Below are positions 1 through 10,075 of a stretch of 64,000 bases of DNA, one piece after another. The notes beneath the pieces were generated by a model. It had not been told where the DNA came from. It searched no databases and saw only the letters and a list, made by a program, of their open reading frames with translations. Position 1 is the stretch's first letter; every line of letters begins with the position of its first letter. The position numbers were made by a program, and so were the translations under genes. Source of the DNA: Myxocyprinus asiaticus (lineage: Eukaryota > Chordata > Actinopteri > Cypriniformes > Catostomidae); NCBI RefSeq assembly GCF_019703515.2, contig NC_059379.1:22061880-22125879 (forward strand), read 5' to 3'.

Positions 1-130
1 ATTTGAGGTTGGGTGACTATGGCCATTGGAGAACACAGAACAAATGTTCATGTTGGAACCAGCTAGAAATTACTTGTGGATTATGACATGGCACATTATC
101 CAGTTGGAAGTAGCCATAGGAAGCACTGTT
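1..130 (-). pseudogene. Tc1-like transposase fragment, runs off window start
   Basis: The minus strand reads FQLDNVPCHNPQVIS followed by a WF...VLQWP stretch, an in-frame stop and SPNLK. This matches the second catalytic Asp block of Tc1/mariner DDE transposases (QxDNxPCH) and the following LQWPxQSPDLN segment. The Asp codon is at 98-100. The glutamate block would lie left of the window. Sequence from about 130 to 220 stays open in the same frame but no longer resembles a transposase. It is a decayed fragment with a stop inside the conserved WPPQSPDL motif. Which Tc1 subfamily it belongs to is not clear. Confidence 0.55.
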
Positions 131-2009
131 GTCACCTGTCATCTTCCAGTTTCTGTCCATTTTGGTTACTGTCACACTGAACCAGTCTGTCCAGTCTCTT
201 CTGACCCCTCTCATTAACAAGGTGTTTTTGCAGACATAATGTCTTATTAGCAGGTAAGTAGCATATCTTCCACTGTTGTTTTCACTTAATGAAAACCGTT
301 ACAAAATAAATAACATTACAAAAGTTAGGCAACGATAGTCATATCAGATAAAGTAAAACGGCGGAAACTATTATAACTTAGCTAGCAGGTAAATAGACCA
401 AGGTAGTAAATGGTTTAAAGATTGGCATTGTTACCAGCATAAAGTAATTTTTTTTCCCAATGTCCTTCCTCAAAAATTAAATCAAGCACTGCAGTATTTC
501 AATCCATAATAAAATGCCACATTAGAGTGGCTAACGCTATCTAACGAACTACTACACTAAGAGAGCTACCTGGCTAACTAAATAAAATATCTTACCTGTT
601 GAGCAAGAAAACTCCATCTCTGGGTCTGTTTTAAATCCTTTCAGATCTCGAAGTTGTTACCACCTCTGAAAAAGCCGATGTAGTTTCGGGTTTTATTTTT
701 ACGGGCTCTGTTGTTTTCCCTTTATGCTTGCAGACTGTTCTCTGTTTGAGGTTTCTTTATTTTGAAAATGAGTGATTCCCCAGAGGGTTGCCTTTTTGAA
801 TGATCCATGGTCAGTGTCTCTCATTTGTTGTGGCTACAAGCTTTCAGCTTCAAACTTCTACCAAACCCACCACCATGCGCGCGTGCACACGCACGCACGC
901 ACGCAGTAGTAGCGCCGGACCTTCTTTTCTTTATTTACGTACATGACATAATTACGCACGGATGACTGATGGAAGTATGTGAGTTCCCGCCAAATCCACC
1001 CCAACAGCTCTAAAATAAAAATAATTATTTTAGGCTTACCATAGTGAATCTGGGTATAGCAAATACATTGTTTGGAAGATGGATTTTTGGTGTACTTGAT
1101 CATTAAAGAAATTGTTAATTTCTAACAAAAAAATCTTACATTGTGTAGCTTTAATGAATACTTTGGGCTTCAAAGAATTGTAAGTTTTGTATCAATTGCA
1201 AAAGCACACATGCACAAACCAGGAAATGAGAGAAAAGCATTAATTGTACATCATTATAGCAACAGCAACTTATTAAACCTCAACAAGTGTGAAATATAAG
1301 TAAATTCATTTCAGTCATGCCAACTCTCAAAAAGATTTAGCATGTGAATATGGGTATGACATATCGATAGGATATTGGTCTTGGCGGACTAGATTTGCTA
1401 TGCTGCTGCTTCTGCGGAGCAAGTGTGAAGACTTCTTACTGCTAGAAAATTAACATACAGTACATACGAAGTTAGCAAGTGGACATGCTGCTGCACAATG
1501 AGAAAAAATGCAAGACATGCTGCTGGAAACATAGACAAACAATCCCCCAAAAAAGCAGAGAAGCTGCACAAAAGCATAATACATAAACACAAACCCCCCA
1601 ACCAAGCAGATCTGTCGCCAAGACATATGTACTGCTGCTGCTCCGAAGAGCCATGTGCACCGAGTGTATGCTAGCTAGGTGTGCCTAGGCCGCAGGCCAA
1701 ATGGCGTAATGCTAATGAACTACATTTCTTTGTGTGCCTTGACCTGCTTAGCCGAATAGCTTAACACTAGTGACCTAACTCTTAACGTGTACCTGAGCTA
1801 GGAAAGCCAAAAGATTTTTAACTAGTGACTTAAATAGCTATGTGTGAATTTATTTAATCTAATGACCGAAGATAGCGATGTGTGCCTGCCAGATTTTGCT
1901 AAGGCTTACCTTATTAAGACCTGCTTCTATGTGTCATGGCCAAAGCAGACCTTACCATACAAGCTGATAGAAAAATACATTTACCTAGCATAAAAGGTTA
2001 TGAAAATGA
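131..2009. other. Intergenic, no gene seen
   Basis: AT-rich sequence with short open frames only and no recognisable protein. It contains a GC/CA-rich alternating purine-pyrimidine microsatellite at about 877-905, and a stretch at 1390-1660 in which 'tgctgctg' recurs. No promoter or RNA gene can be supported. Confidence 0.5.
877..905. repeat. Alternating (GC/CA) microsatellite
   Basis: About 29 bp of alternating purine/pyrimidine (gcgcgcgtgcacacgcacg and further cgca units). It is a simple repeat of a kind that can adopt Z-DNA, with no sign of a function. Confidence 0.7.
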
Positions 2010-2200
2010 ATTTAGCCCATTCATGCAGCACAAAACTGTGCATTCATGAATTAAAACAAGAGCTTGCAGAGAATTTTCAAATAAAAACAAGCTTGTTTCG
2101 AAATCACATGTAAGACACTAGCACAAAGTTTGCTGCTAGATCATATCAAATCAAATCTTGCTTCTGAATTAAATTATTAACAAAAGAGGTGGCTGCAAAA
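2010..2200. repeat. Degenerate AT-rich tandem array, left part
   Basis: Loose units built around 'gcttgctgcaaaat' and 'gaattaaaacaagagctt' recur here and again at 7842-8520 on the other side of DIRS-A. The unit length is irregular (roughly 50-70 bp) and divergence is high. I infer one old array split by the DIRS insertion. A dot plot would be needed to define the unit. Confidence 0.45.
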
Positions 2201-2243
2201 CGTCCTGGTTACTTGCGTAACCTCCGTTCCCTGATGGAGGGAA

Positions 2244-2410
2244 CGAGACGTTGTGTTGATGTAGTGACATTAGGGGTCACTCTTGGGAGCCCGAAACACC
2301 TCTGGTCTTTGAAAAAAGGCCAAAGAAAGTTGGCGAGTGGTATTTGCATACCACTCCCCCGAACATACGGGCATAAAAGGAGCTGGTATGCAACCACTCA
2401 TTCAGGTTTT
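2244..2410 (+). repeat. DIRS-A left (3') inverted terminal repeat
   Basis: From acgttgtgttgatgtagtga to caaccactcattcaggtttt this segment is the inverted counterpart of 7655-7815. Its outer extension (2201-2243) carries the imperfect palindrome GTTCCCTgatggAGGGAAC. A degenerate TATA-like gcataaaagg lies near 2370. Confidence 0.85.
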
Positions 2411-2475
2411 GTGCTGAGGAGCCGAGACAAGGTCCCAGCCATTTCAGCGGGTAGTCCAGCGTTGTGGCAGGAGGG

Positions 2476-2584
2476 ACACAACGTCTTGTTCCCTCCATCA
2501 GGGAACGGAGGTTACGCAAGTAACCAGGACATTCCCTATCTGTCACTCACTCGACGTTGTGTCGATGTAGTGACACTAGGGGTC
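2476..2584. other. DIRS-A internal complementary region (ICR)
   Basis: 2476-2530 is the reverse complement of the left terminus (2201-2255). It abuts 2531-2584, which matches the reverse complement of the right terminus (about 7787-7838). The two termini are thus joined head to head inside the element. In DIRS1 such an ICR is thought to template completion of the ends and to mark the circle junction. I see the complementarity directly; the role is family knowledge. Confidence 0.85.
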
Positions 2585-3390
2585 CCTATACGAAATGCCA
2601 CAACTGGCTGAACTGTGTTATGTGAACTGGCGGTGTGTGACGGGAAGACCACTGTGTGCCTCATAGCCAGCACACCAGGCTGACACATAACCTCCCCCAA
2701 CGCTATTATGAGTGTCGAACGGCCCTTCGGGGACAAGTCGACTGCCCAAAAGATAGAGACAGGCTAGCCCAGTCGTGGCCTCTTATCCTCTTTTTTCCTC
2801 TCCCCCCAAAAAAAGAGTTAACCGTCTGGGCCCACCAGGTCTATATCGGGGGGGTGTCCCTCCCAAGGGGAAGATACTGCGGAGACCACACCCTGCCCAG
2901 AGATGGGGGGTGGTATTTGAGTGGAAATATGTCACATGGTCTTGCCGAGCTTTGTCGGAGTTATGTCATGTGGAGAAGTCCCATGGTAGGTCCTACCCTA
3001 TGGGGGAGGAGTTTCTACAAACATGATGACTGGGGCAGAGGAGCCTCTGCCCAAGGAAGACGCAGTTTACCAACAGGGAAACGAATTAGCGGAAGATATA
3101 CGTCGCATGGGGTTACCTATGGGGAACAAACACATGCAGAGCACCTACCCCATTACAGGGCTTAGTTAGCACATGTACTGAGCCGGCAGGGAGTTTCTCC
3201 ACAAACTCGTCTGCCACAGGGCTCGGAGGAAATCATCCAGGGAGCACAGTTTGTGAACACTACTGGGAGTCAACAGCACACATCTTCAGCTCAGAGGGGG
3301 TGAAAGGCACTATGCGCAAGCAATACACCCGGCCAGCTGTCCCGGACTTACCTGCTTGTGACTGCCACTACATGGGACGAAACCGGTTCC
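2585..3390. other. DIRS-A untranslated segment between recombinase and ICR
   Basis: About 800 bp conserved in DIRS-B (19051-19830) and DIRS-C (54287-55090). It has no consistent reading frame across the copies, and open frames here differ between copies. I regard it as the 3' untranslated part of the element. Confidence 0.55.
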
Positions 3391-4508
3391 ACCCGGAGGT
3401 TGTAGAACCTCGCAAAATTGTTGGGTGTTGCCTAGCCCGCTGCTCTGCAAATGTCTGTTAGAGAGGTGCCACTGGTCAAGGCCCAGGAGGCCGCCATACT
3501 CCTAGTAGAATGGGCTCGTAGCCCTACCAGGGGCAGCACGTCCTGGGCGTGATATGCCATTGTTATGGCATCAATGACCCAGTGGGCGATCCTTTGCTTG
3601 GAGACAGCGCTTCCTTTCCACTGTCCACCAAAGCAGACAAAGAGCTGCTCAGAGACTCTAAAGCTCTGCGTGCGATCCAAATAGATGCGTAAAGCGTGCA
3701 CCAGACACAGCAACATCAGGGCTGGGTCTGCCTCCTCCTGGGGCAGTGCTTGCAGGTTCACCACCTGATCCCTAAAAGGGGTCGTGGGAACCTTGGGCAC
3801 ATAGCCCGGTCGGGGTCTCAGGATCACGTGAGAGTAGCCCGGACCGAACTCCAGGCACGTTTCGCTGACAGAGAACGCTTGCAGGTCTCCTACCCTCTTG
3901 ATGGAAGTGAGCGCAGTCAGGAGGGCAGTCTTCAAAGAGAGTGCCTTAAGCTCAGCTGACTGCAGGGGTTCAAAGGGGGCTCTCCAAAGACCCTGAAGAA
4001 CTACAGAGAGGTCCCATGAGGGAATGAGGCGCGGTCTGAAGGGATTCAGCCTCATGGCGCCTCTCAGGAACCTGATGATCAGGTCATACTTCCCTAAGGA
4101 CTTACTGTCCACTGTGTCGTGGTGTGCCGCTATAGCAGCTACATACACCTTCAAGGTGGAGGGGGACAGCCGCCCTTCCAACCTCTCCTGCAGGAAGGAA
4201 AGCACCGATCTGACTGCGCATCTCTGGGGGTCTTCGCATCGGGAAGAACACCACTTAGCGAACAGACGCCACTTCAAGGCATACAGGCGCCTCGTAGAGG
4301 GGGCCCTAGCCTGAGTGATCGTGTCTACCACCACCGTGTCTAGGCCACTTAAGTCTTCCACATCCCGTCCAGGGGCCAGACATGGAGATTCCAGAGGTCT
4401 GGTCACAGGTGCCAGATGGTGCCCCGTCCCTGAGAACGAAGGTCCTTCCTCAGGGGAATTTGCCGGGGGGGGGGGGCTGTCACGAGGAGTGTGAGGTCCG
4501 AGAACCAT
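3390..4508 (-). pseudogene. DIRS-A tyrosine recombinase, stop before catalytic Tyr
   Basis: A 358-codon open frame from 4508 encodes a phage-integrase-fold recombinase, the enzyme that integrates the DIRS circle. Visible catalytic elements are box I Arg205 in SIKRVGDLQAF and the HxxR box at residues 333-336 (AHSTRSMAASWAL). The frame ends with TAG at 3432-3434 after ICRAAG. In DIRS-B this codon is TGG (Trp). The same frame continues past the stop into FARFYNL, whose Tyr codon at 3402-3404 would be the nucleophile. A single G-to-A change therefore removes the active-site Tyr. The N-terminal part (residues 1-60) is Pro-rich and shares sequence with the end of the RT polyprotein frame, as expected for overlapping DIRS ORFs. 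Confidence 0.85.
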
Positions 4509-4790
4509 GTCTGGGTAGGCCAGTAGAGTGCTACCAGGACGACCTGCTCCTCGTCCTCCCTAACCTTGCACAGGGTCTGTGCAAGTAGGCTCACTGGGGA
4601 AAAACGCATATTTGCATGGTCCAGGGGGCCAGCTGTGTGCCAGTGCGTCTATACCGAGGGTGCCTCGGTCAGGGCGTACCAGAGCGGGCAGTAGGAGGAT
4701 TCTTGGGAAGTGAACAGGTCTACCTGTGCCTGCCCGAATCGACTCCAAATCAGCTGGACCACCTGAGGGTGGAGTCTCCACTCTCCCCTG
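4403..4790 (-). pseudogene. DIRS-A post-RNase H segment (possible methyltransferase-like region)
   Basis: Two frames together give a GIDALAHSWPP block, then (F)SPVSLLAQTLCKVREDEE and VVLVALYWPTQTWFSDL. The same block in DIRS-C reads KYAFPPVSLLAQTL. In DIRS elements this position, between RNase H and recombinase, is where a DAM-like N6-adenine methyltransferase domain is described, and FPPVS could correspond to its xPPY motif. That assignment is tentative. In DIRS-A the FPP motif itself lies at a frameshift. Confidence 0.5.
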
Positions 4791-4799
4791 AGGTTAACC

Positions 4800-6050
4800 T
4801 GTCATGACAGTGTGTCCGCTGCAGTGTTGAGGTCGCCCAGGATGTGAGTGGCTCGCAGTGACTTGAGGTGCTGCTGACTCCAGAGGCGGAGACGGCGGGC
4901 GAATTGTGACATACAGCGGGAGCGTAAACCGCCTTGACAGTTGATGTATGCCACCGTTGCCGTGTTGTGTGTCCACGTGCCAACTTTTGCAACTTTTGCG
5001 TGCCCGTTGCATACAGCACCCCAGCCTGTTTTGGAGGCATCTGTCGTAACCATGACGCGCCTGGAGACCTGCTCTAGGGGAACGCCTGCCCGTAGAAATG
5101 TGAGGTCGGTCCAAGGGCTGAAGAGGCAGTGATAGACCGGTGTGATGGCCACGTGATGTGTCCCGCGGTGCCATGCCCATCTCGGGACTCAAGTCTGGAG
5201 CCAGTGCTGAAGTGGTCTCATATGCATCAACCCAAGCAGAGTGGCCACCGCTGAGGATGCCATATGCCCCAGGAGCCTCTGAAACAGTTTCAGTGGAACC
5301 ACTGTCTTCTGTCTGAATGCCTTCAAACAGGTCAGCACCGACTGTGCACGCTCGTTCGTGAGGCGCGCTGTCATCGAGGCTGAGTCCAACTCCAAACCGA
5401 GAAAAAAGATGCTCTGAACCGGGAGGAGCTTGCTCTTTTCCCAGTTGACCCGAAGCCCTAGTTGGCTGAGGTGCAAGAGCACCAGGTCCCTGTGTGCACA
5501 CAACACATCCCGAGAGTGAGCTAGGATTAGCCAACCGTTGAGATAGTGGAGGATGCGAATACCCACTTCAGGCCGAAAGGGAGGACCTTGTACTGATACA
5601 CCTGACCTCCGAATGCAAACCGCAGGAAGGGTCTGTGTCAAGGTAGAATTGAGACGTGCAAGTACACATCCTTCAGGTCTACCACCGCGAACCAATCTTG
5701 ATGCCGGACGCTCACTAGAATGCGTTTTTGCATCAGCATCTAAAACGGGAGTCCGTGTAAGGCCCGGTTCAGTACTCGCAGGTCCAAGATTGGCCACAAC
5801 CCACTGCCTTTCTTTGGTACAATGAAGTAGGGGCTGTAAAACCCCTTCTTCATCTCGGCTGGAGGGACAGGCTCTATCGCACCCTTCCGTAGGAGGATAG
5901 CGATTTCCACACGCAAGGTAGTGGTGTTCTCGGCCTTCACCGAGGTGAAGTGGACGCCGCTGAACCTGGGTGGACGCCTGGCGAACTGAATCGCGTAGCC
6001 GAGTCGGACGGTCCGGACCAGCCATCACGACGGGTTGGAAAGCGCAAGCC
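4800..6050 (-). pseudogene. DIRS-A reverse transcriptase-RNase H, broken
   Basis: RT fingers are visible at about 5940-5740 (GFYSPYFIVPKKGSGL then LDLRVLNRALHGLPF). The palm and thumb are at about 5570-5189 in another frame. The YxDD box reads YLNGWLI, so both catalytic aspartates are replaced. RNase H begins near 5060 with VMVTTDASKTGWGAVCNGH, but a deletion then removes the WLELLA and QTDN region, leaving NTATVAYINCQGG onward. At least two frameshifts separate the blocks. The product would have been the element's DNA polymerase; this copy cannot be active. Confidence 0.85.
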
Positions 6051-6059
6051 ATGCGTCCA

Positions 6060-7476
6060 AGCTCCGGGCGAGGGGGACCAAGGGGACAATCTCATCAGAC
6101 GTAATGGCAGGTGGGGCCTCGCGGTAGAGCCTGAGGTTCCAAGCCATGTCGTGGTCGTGCTGAGTTCAGGGACATCGAAGCACTTACCTGGCTCCTTGTG
6201 ACCACCCCCGGAACAGCCTGGGATGGGGAGGAAGAGGCCTGTCCTTGTAACCCTTGGAGACCGTCACATCGGGGGCGGATTTGTACCACAGCTGGGCGCA
6301 CAGGGGCGGGGAGACCGCCGCTGGAGCGCCAAACCTGCCAAAATGGAATGGTGGACGGTGTTTGTGATGATGGCCATACGCACAGGGTGTGTGACCTAGG
6401 GAACAAGGAAACTGCTCTTTTGCTGAACTCTTGGGTACCGCAGCCACTAGAGCATGCAGTGAAATTAAATGAAAAAGTAACAAAAGATTCATCTCCTGGC
6501 CCTCCACTGGGGGATGGAGTGGTCTGCTTACCAGCTCCAGAACAGCGGGTTTCGTCGTTCCTGGTTCGCCGCAGAGGCGGTTTGCCCAGTGGCACCATAG
6601 GCATTGGCCCTCAGGGACGACGTAAACCTACAAGTCTTGGACGGGAGCTTTGGGCGCCCGTGCCAGGTGGCGGTGCTCTGTGGGCATAGGTGCACCGCAA
6701 GTGCCTTATCCACTGGGGGGATCACCGAATAGCCCTTGGTCACCCCACCATTGAGGGTAGTGAGGGTGGGGGAGCTGAAAGATCGGGAACAGCAGTAAAA
6801 GGTGCCTCCCATGACCATGTCAGCTCCTCGTGCACTTCTGGGAAGAAAGGAACTGGGGTGGGGCATGGCTGTGAGCAGCGCCTCGAGCCCAGGAACCAAT
6901 CATCGAGCCGTGAGGGTCCAGGGGAGAACTGAGGGTTCCACTCTAGCTCGATGCTCGCGGCTGCCCGGGAAAGCATGTCCGTCATCTCCGCGTCCGCCTG
7001 TGACAGGGTGACCACACCCGAGGGGGGGAGCCCAGCTGAGGCTTCCGCGTCCGACTAAAGGAGCCCGCTCTCCGACGCTGCGCTTGAGAGCTCATCACCT
7101 TCGCGGGATCCGAATAAGAGGTCGAAGTCGCCGTGAGATGAGCCAGTGGACTCATTCGGAAGCCCAATCGGGGCAGACGAGCGTGCTGGGGAATGGGAGG
7201 TCCGTGGGGGGATACCCGGCGAAGGTGGTCCCATTGGGGTCCCCAAATCGCCCCCAGCGCTAGCCGCGCTGTCCTCATACCCGTGGGTAGAAGGACCGAG
7301 GCGGGGAGCCACTGGGGTGGCTTGCTTTCTTTCAAAGTCAAGCTGCGACCGCATCGTTGCCATGGACATGTTCTCGCAATGAGTACATGACTCATCCATG
7401 AAAGGCAGCGATCGTGACCGTCAAAAGGCGAGAGATAACGACCGCAACCAGGAATAACACACAAACGGAAAGGCAT
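6060..7476 (-). pseudogene. DIRS-A Gag-like ORF1, broken
   Basis: Begins at ATG 7476 with MPFRLCVIPGCGRYLSPFDG and HDRCLS. The paired Cys, His and Cys residues resemble the N-terminal zinc-binding motif of fish DIRS Gag. Ser/Pro/Gly-rich low-complexity sequence follows (SRLGPSTHGYEDSAASAGG and SAPIGLPNESTGSSHGDFDL). Compared with DIRS-B, about 560 bp around 6545-6560 are missing, including the conserved LWLNL...GLFG core. Several frameshifts occur. Two GTAAG splice-donor-like sites lie at 6531 and 6187 (see the intron entry). Confidence 0.7.
6292..6531 (-). other. Putative intron in DIRS-A gag-pol
   Basis: On the minus strand a GAGCTG|GTAAGCAG donor at 6531 and a GTGCGCCCAG|CTGTGG acceptor at 6292 bracket 240 bp. 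The matching positions in DIRS-B (23099 and 22894) keep both sites. A second consensus donor, GCCAG|GTAAGTGC, follows at 6187 and is shared with DIRS-B and DIRS-C. Splicing is inferred from sequence only. Confidence 0.35.
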
Positions 7477-7654
7477 CTTTAAAAAGATGCGTCTTTATAA
7501 AGATGTTCCGTGTGTGCCGTTCTTTTAGAGAAATATACTCTTTTTTAGAATATACTCTTATTTCTGCCGAAGCACCCAGGGGCGTTCTCTGCAGTGCACC
7601 AGTGCAGAGGGGGGAGAAGCTCAGTGAGCATCAACCGTTCGGCTCCAAAGAGAA

Positions 7655-7838
7655 AATCTGAATGAGTGGTTGCATACCAGCTCCTTTTATACCCGTATGT
7701 TCAGGGGAGTGGTATGCAAATACCACTCGCCAATTTTCATTGACCTTTTATCAAAGACCAGAGGTGTTTCGGGCTCCCAAGACTGACCCCTAGTGTCACT
7801 ACATCGACACAACGTCAAGTGAGTGACAGATAGGGAAC
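7655..7838 (-). repeat. DIRS-A right (5') inverted terminal repeat
   Basis: Inverted copy of 2244-2410 plus the right terminal extension (gtgagtgacagatagggaac at the very end). It lies upstream of Gag on the minus strand and carries the promoter-like TATA box. Confidence 0.85.
7684..7690 (-). promoter_or_regulatory. TATA box in DIRS-A 5' ITR
   Basis: Minus strand TATAAAAGGAG about 210 bp upstream of the Gag start. It is conserved in DIRS-B (24896-24903) and in the left ITRs of DIRS-B, C and D. It is probably the core promoter of the genomic transcript. Confidence 0.55.
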
Positions 7839-7841
7839 CAT

Positions 7842-8520
7842 GATTTAAGAGAGCTGCAGTGAAATATTAAAACAAGCTTTCTACAATTCAGAATTAGAAC
7901 ACAAAATTGCTGCAATTTAAATAAAACCACAGATCTTACTGTGATGTCACAAAGATAGACACAAGTTGCTGAGGACATGAATTAAAACAAGAGCTGCCAA
8001 AAAATTATTTAGGCCTAGATCATAATGTTTGCTGCAAAATAGTGTAGATGAAAAGACTTGACATAAGAGGTTATGGCAGTCCTTAATTAAAAGAAAGGCT
8101 GCTGCAGAATCACAAGAAATTGTAGTGTGCGGTAGTCACGATTGCAGCGTAATCATGGACTAAATACAAGCTTGCATTGGTATCATAACGATTAATTCAT
8201 AGAGCTTACTACAAAATTGAAAAAACACAAAAAGCTTGCTAATGAATCTTTAAGTAAGACTTACCTGAAAGGATAGCTGTAAAATTATATGTTAGTTAAG
8301 AGCTTACGGTGAAATCAAAAGGATTTAGATCATAAATCTTGCTGCAAAATAATGAATTAAAAATAAGTGCTTGCTGCTTAACCATGAAAGAGTTTGTGGT
8401 GTCATCATAAATTACAAATACGAGAGTTTACAATGAAATGATATAGAATTTCAAAAATCAGACAATTAAAATAAACTCAACGCAAAAATAATGAATTAAA
8501 CGAACAGCCACCAGCTATAT
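7842..8520. repeat. Degenerate AT-rich tandem array, right part
   Basis: Continues the array seen at 2010-2200. Recurring phrases are 'gcttgctgcaaaat', 'aattaaaacaagagct' and 'gatcataa(a)t'. Units are heavily diverged. No coding capacity. Confidence 0.45.
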
Positions 8521-9860
8521 GCGTTTGAAAATTGTTCCCCCAAAAGAGAGTAAAGTGAGACTTATATTACAGAGAAAACTCATGGCACGCTGCAGAGAAA
8601 CCATCTTAACTGCAAAATTAGCTATTTAAATAAAGCACAAGGAGAGAGACACAAGATGATTGGCTATCCAATAACAAGTCAGAGAACCAATCAGCTTATG
8701 CCATGTGAGCCGATTGGCTTAACATGTCACATGTGAGCAAGCCGATTGGGTAACAGATAACAAATCAAAGAATCTATCAGCTTGAGCCACATAGAGTTGC
8801 ATGGCTGAACTTTGGTAATTTATACAAAGAGTGGAAATTATAATACTACTTTGTGCCACCTGGATGTCATTTATACTTACAAATTTACCTTTAAAAAAGT
8901 ATTTTAAAATAAAGTTTCTCTTTCATTCACTGACAAATAAAAGTTTCACAATAAATGTGCTGTGACTCATAAGGAATAGTTTGCTTTTCGGAAGTATGTA
9001 CACACTGTGGCACTTTCGAAACAATGCTTTGTTTGTATGAGTGATCCAACATGTCCACTTCTGACATAATTGCAGACATTGTTTTGACATGTTGTTTATT
9101 CTGACTAAACTTTGAAGAGTAAACAAAATCATGCCACCAATGCAATGTTCAGGGATTTGGCAAAAATTAAAAACTAATTCATCAAATGAATGTTGAATTT
9201 ACATCAACACAGTCTCTGCACTGTCCATGTAGTGTAAATACTTCAATATTTAAATTACACTGTTTTTGGAATATCACTGAATTTTCATATAAACAATTCA
9301 AAATTGCTAAAGGATTTTCATTTTGGAAGTATGGCCGTCTCTTGCCAACAGAGTAAATCAGACTTTGTTTTCATGGAAGGATCTTTCAAAAAATTATTCA
9401 TACTGGGTATTTCAGGTGTGTGTTTATCAGTACAGCTATTAAGGAAATGTGCTTTTAGATCAGATGTGTCAATGTCAGTTGTACTTAGCTGAATCATACC
9501 AGGTATTTATTTGGTAGCGCCATTAATATCAATTCAAAATAATGGAAACAATTTTGTTAACTGTGCCCCCACTAGGTAATTCTCCTAAAGGTAACCTCCA
9601 GCGATACAAATTACTCAGTTGTTGTTTCAACCGAATGCTGAGAGAAATTTAATTGCATGATAAATGAAACATTAAAGAAGAAATTTTCTGCTGTCTGCTT
9701 GTTTTTGTCTTTTTTTTTTCTTCACATCCTCTTCACAAGTACTGAAAAGGGTATTTTAGGGCCAAGACAAGTGTTTTCACCACAATCCTTGAATACAACA
9801 ATTAAAATTGAGTCTTAGATATGGTTTGATAAAATATGAAATGACAGCTTACCTAAAAAT
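8521..9860. other. Intergenic, no gene seen
   Basis: AT-rich, with only short unconserved open frames. Around 8655-8790 the phrase 'agccgattggctaac' recurs with 'cacatgtgagc', suggesting a short internal duplication. Nothing else can be supported. Confidence 0.5.
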
Positions 9861-9861
9861 G

Positions 9862-10075
9862 AAAATAATGTCATCATTTCTCATCCTCATATTATTCCAA
9901 ACCTGTACTAGCCTTCTTATTTTTTCTTCCATGGAACACAAAAGGAGATGATAGGCATAATGACAGTATCAGTCACCATTTGCTTTCATTGCATTTCTTT
10001 TTTTTCTTTTTTTTTTCTACAAAGAAATGTAATGGTGACTGAGGCTATTGTTTTGTCAGATCTCAGTCAGGTTAA
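9862..10075. repeat. Fold-back MITE-like repeat fragment
   Basis: Contains the widespread fish phrase 'aatgtcatcatttctcatcctcat' (broken here by substitutions) and 'ggaacacaaaaggagatg'. Its two halves are partly complementary: cagtcaccatttgctttcattgcat against atgtaatggtgactgaggc. This looks like a decayed palindromic MITE interrupted by poly-T. No protein is encoded. Confidence 0.5.

Larger units (their letters stand above)
2201..7838 (-). mobile_element. DIRS-type tyrosine-recombinase retrotransposon (DIRS-A)
   Basis: A 5.6-kb element read on the minus strand. Its ends are inverted repeats (core 2244-2410 and 7655-7815) extended by different short terminal segments: about 45 bp at the left and about 24 bp at the right. 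Inside the left ITR lies an internal complementary region. Gag, RT/RNase H and tyrosine recombinase remnants follow in the order expected for DIRS elements. No target-site duplication is seen, as is usual for integration by a tyrosine recombinase. The copy is dead: RT and Gag are frameshifted, the recombinase has a premature stop, and about 560 bp of Gag present in DIRS-B is missing. Confidence 0.9.

Noticed and set aside
2189..2611. Open frame running through the DIRS-A left ITR and ICR
   Set aside because: It consists only of terminal repeat sequence, is not conserved in B, C or D, and the same words appear in inverse orientation.
2656..3165. 169-codon plus-strand frame in the DIRS-A 3' region
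   Set aside because: Not open in the homologous parts of DIRS-B and DIRS-C; no domain.
5189..6052. Long minus frame read as a single 287-codon protein in DIRS-A
   Set aside because: Only the C-terminal part (from about 5570) is RT; the first half is an out-of-frame shadow of the RT N-terminus.
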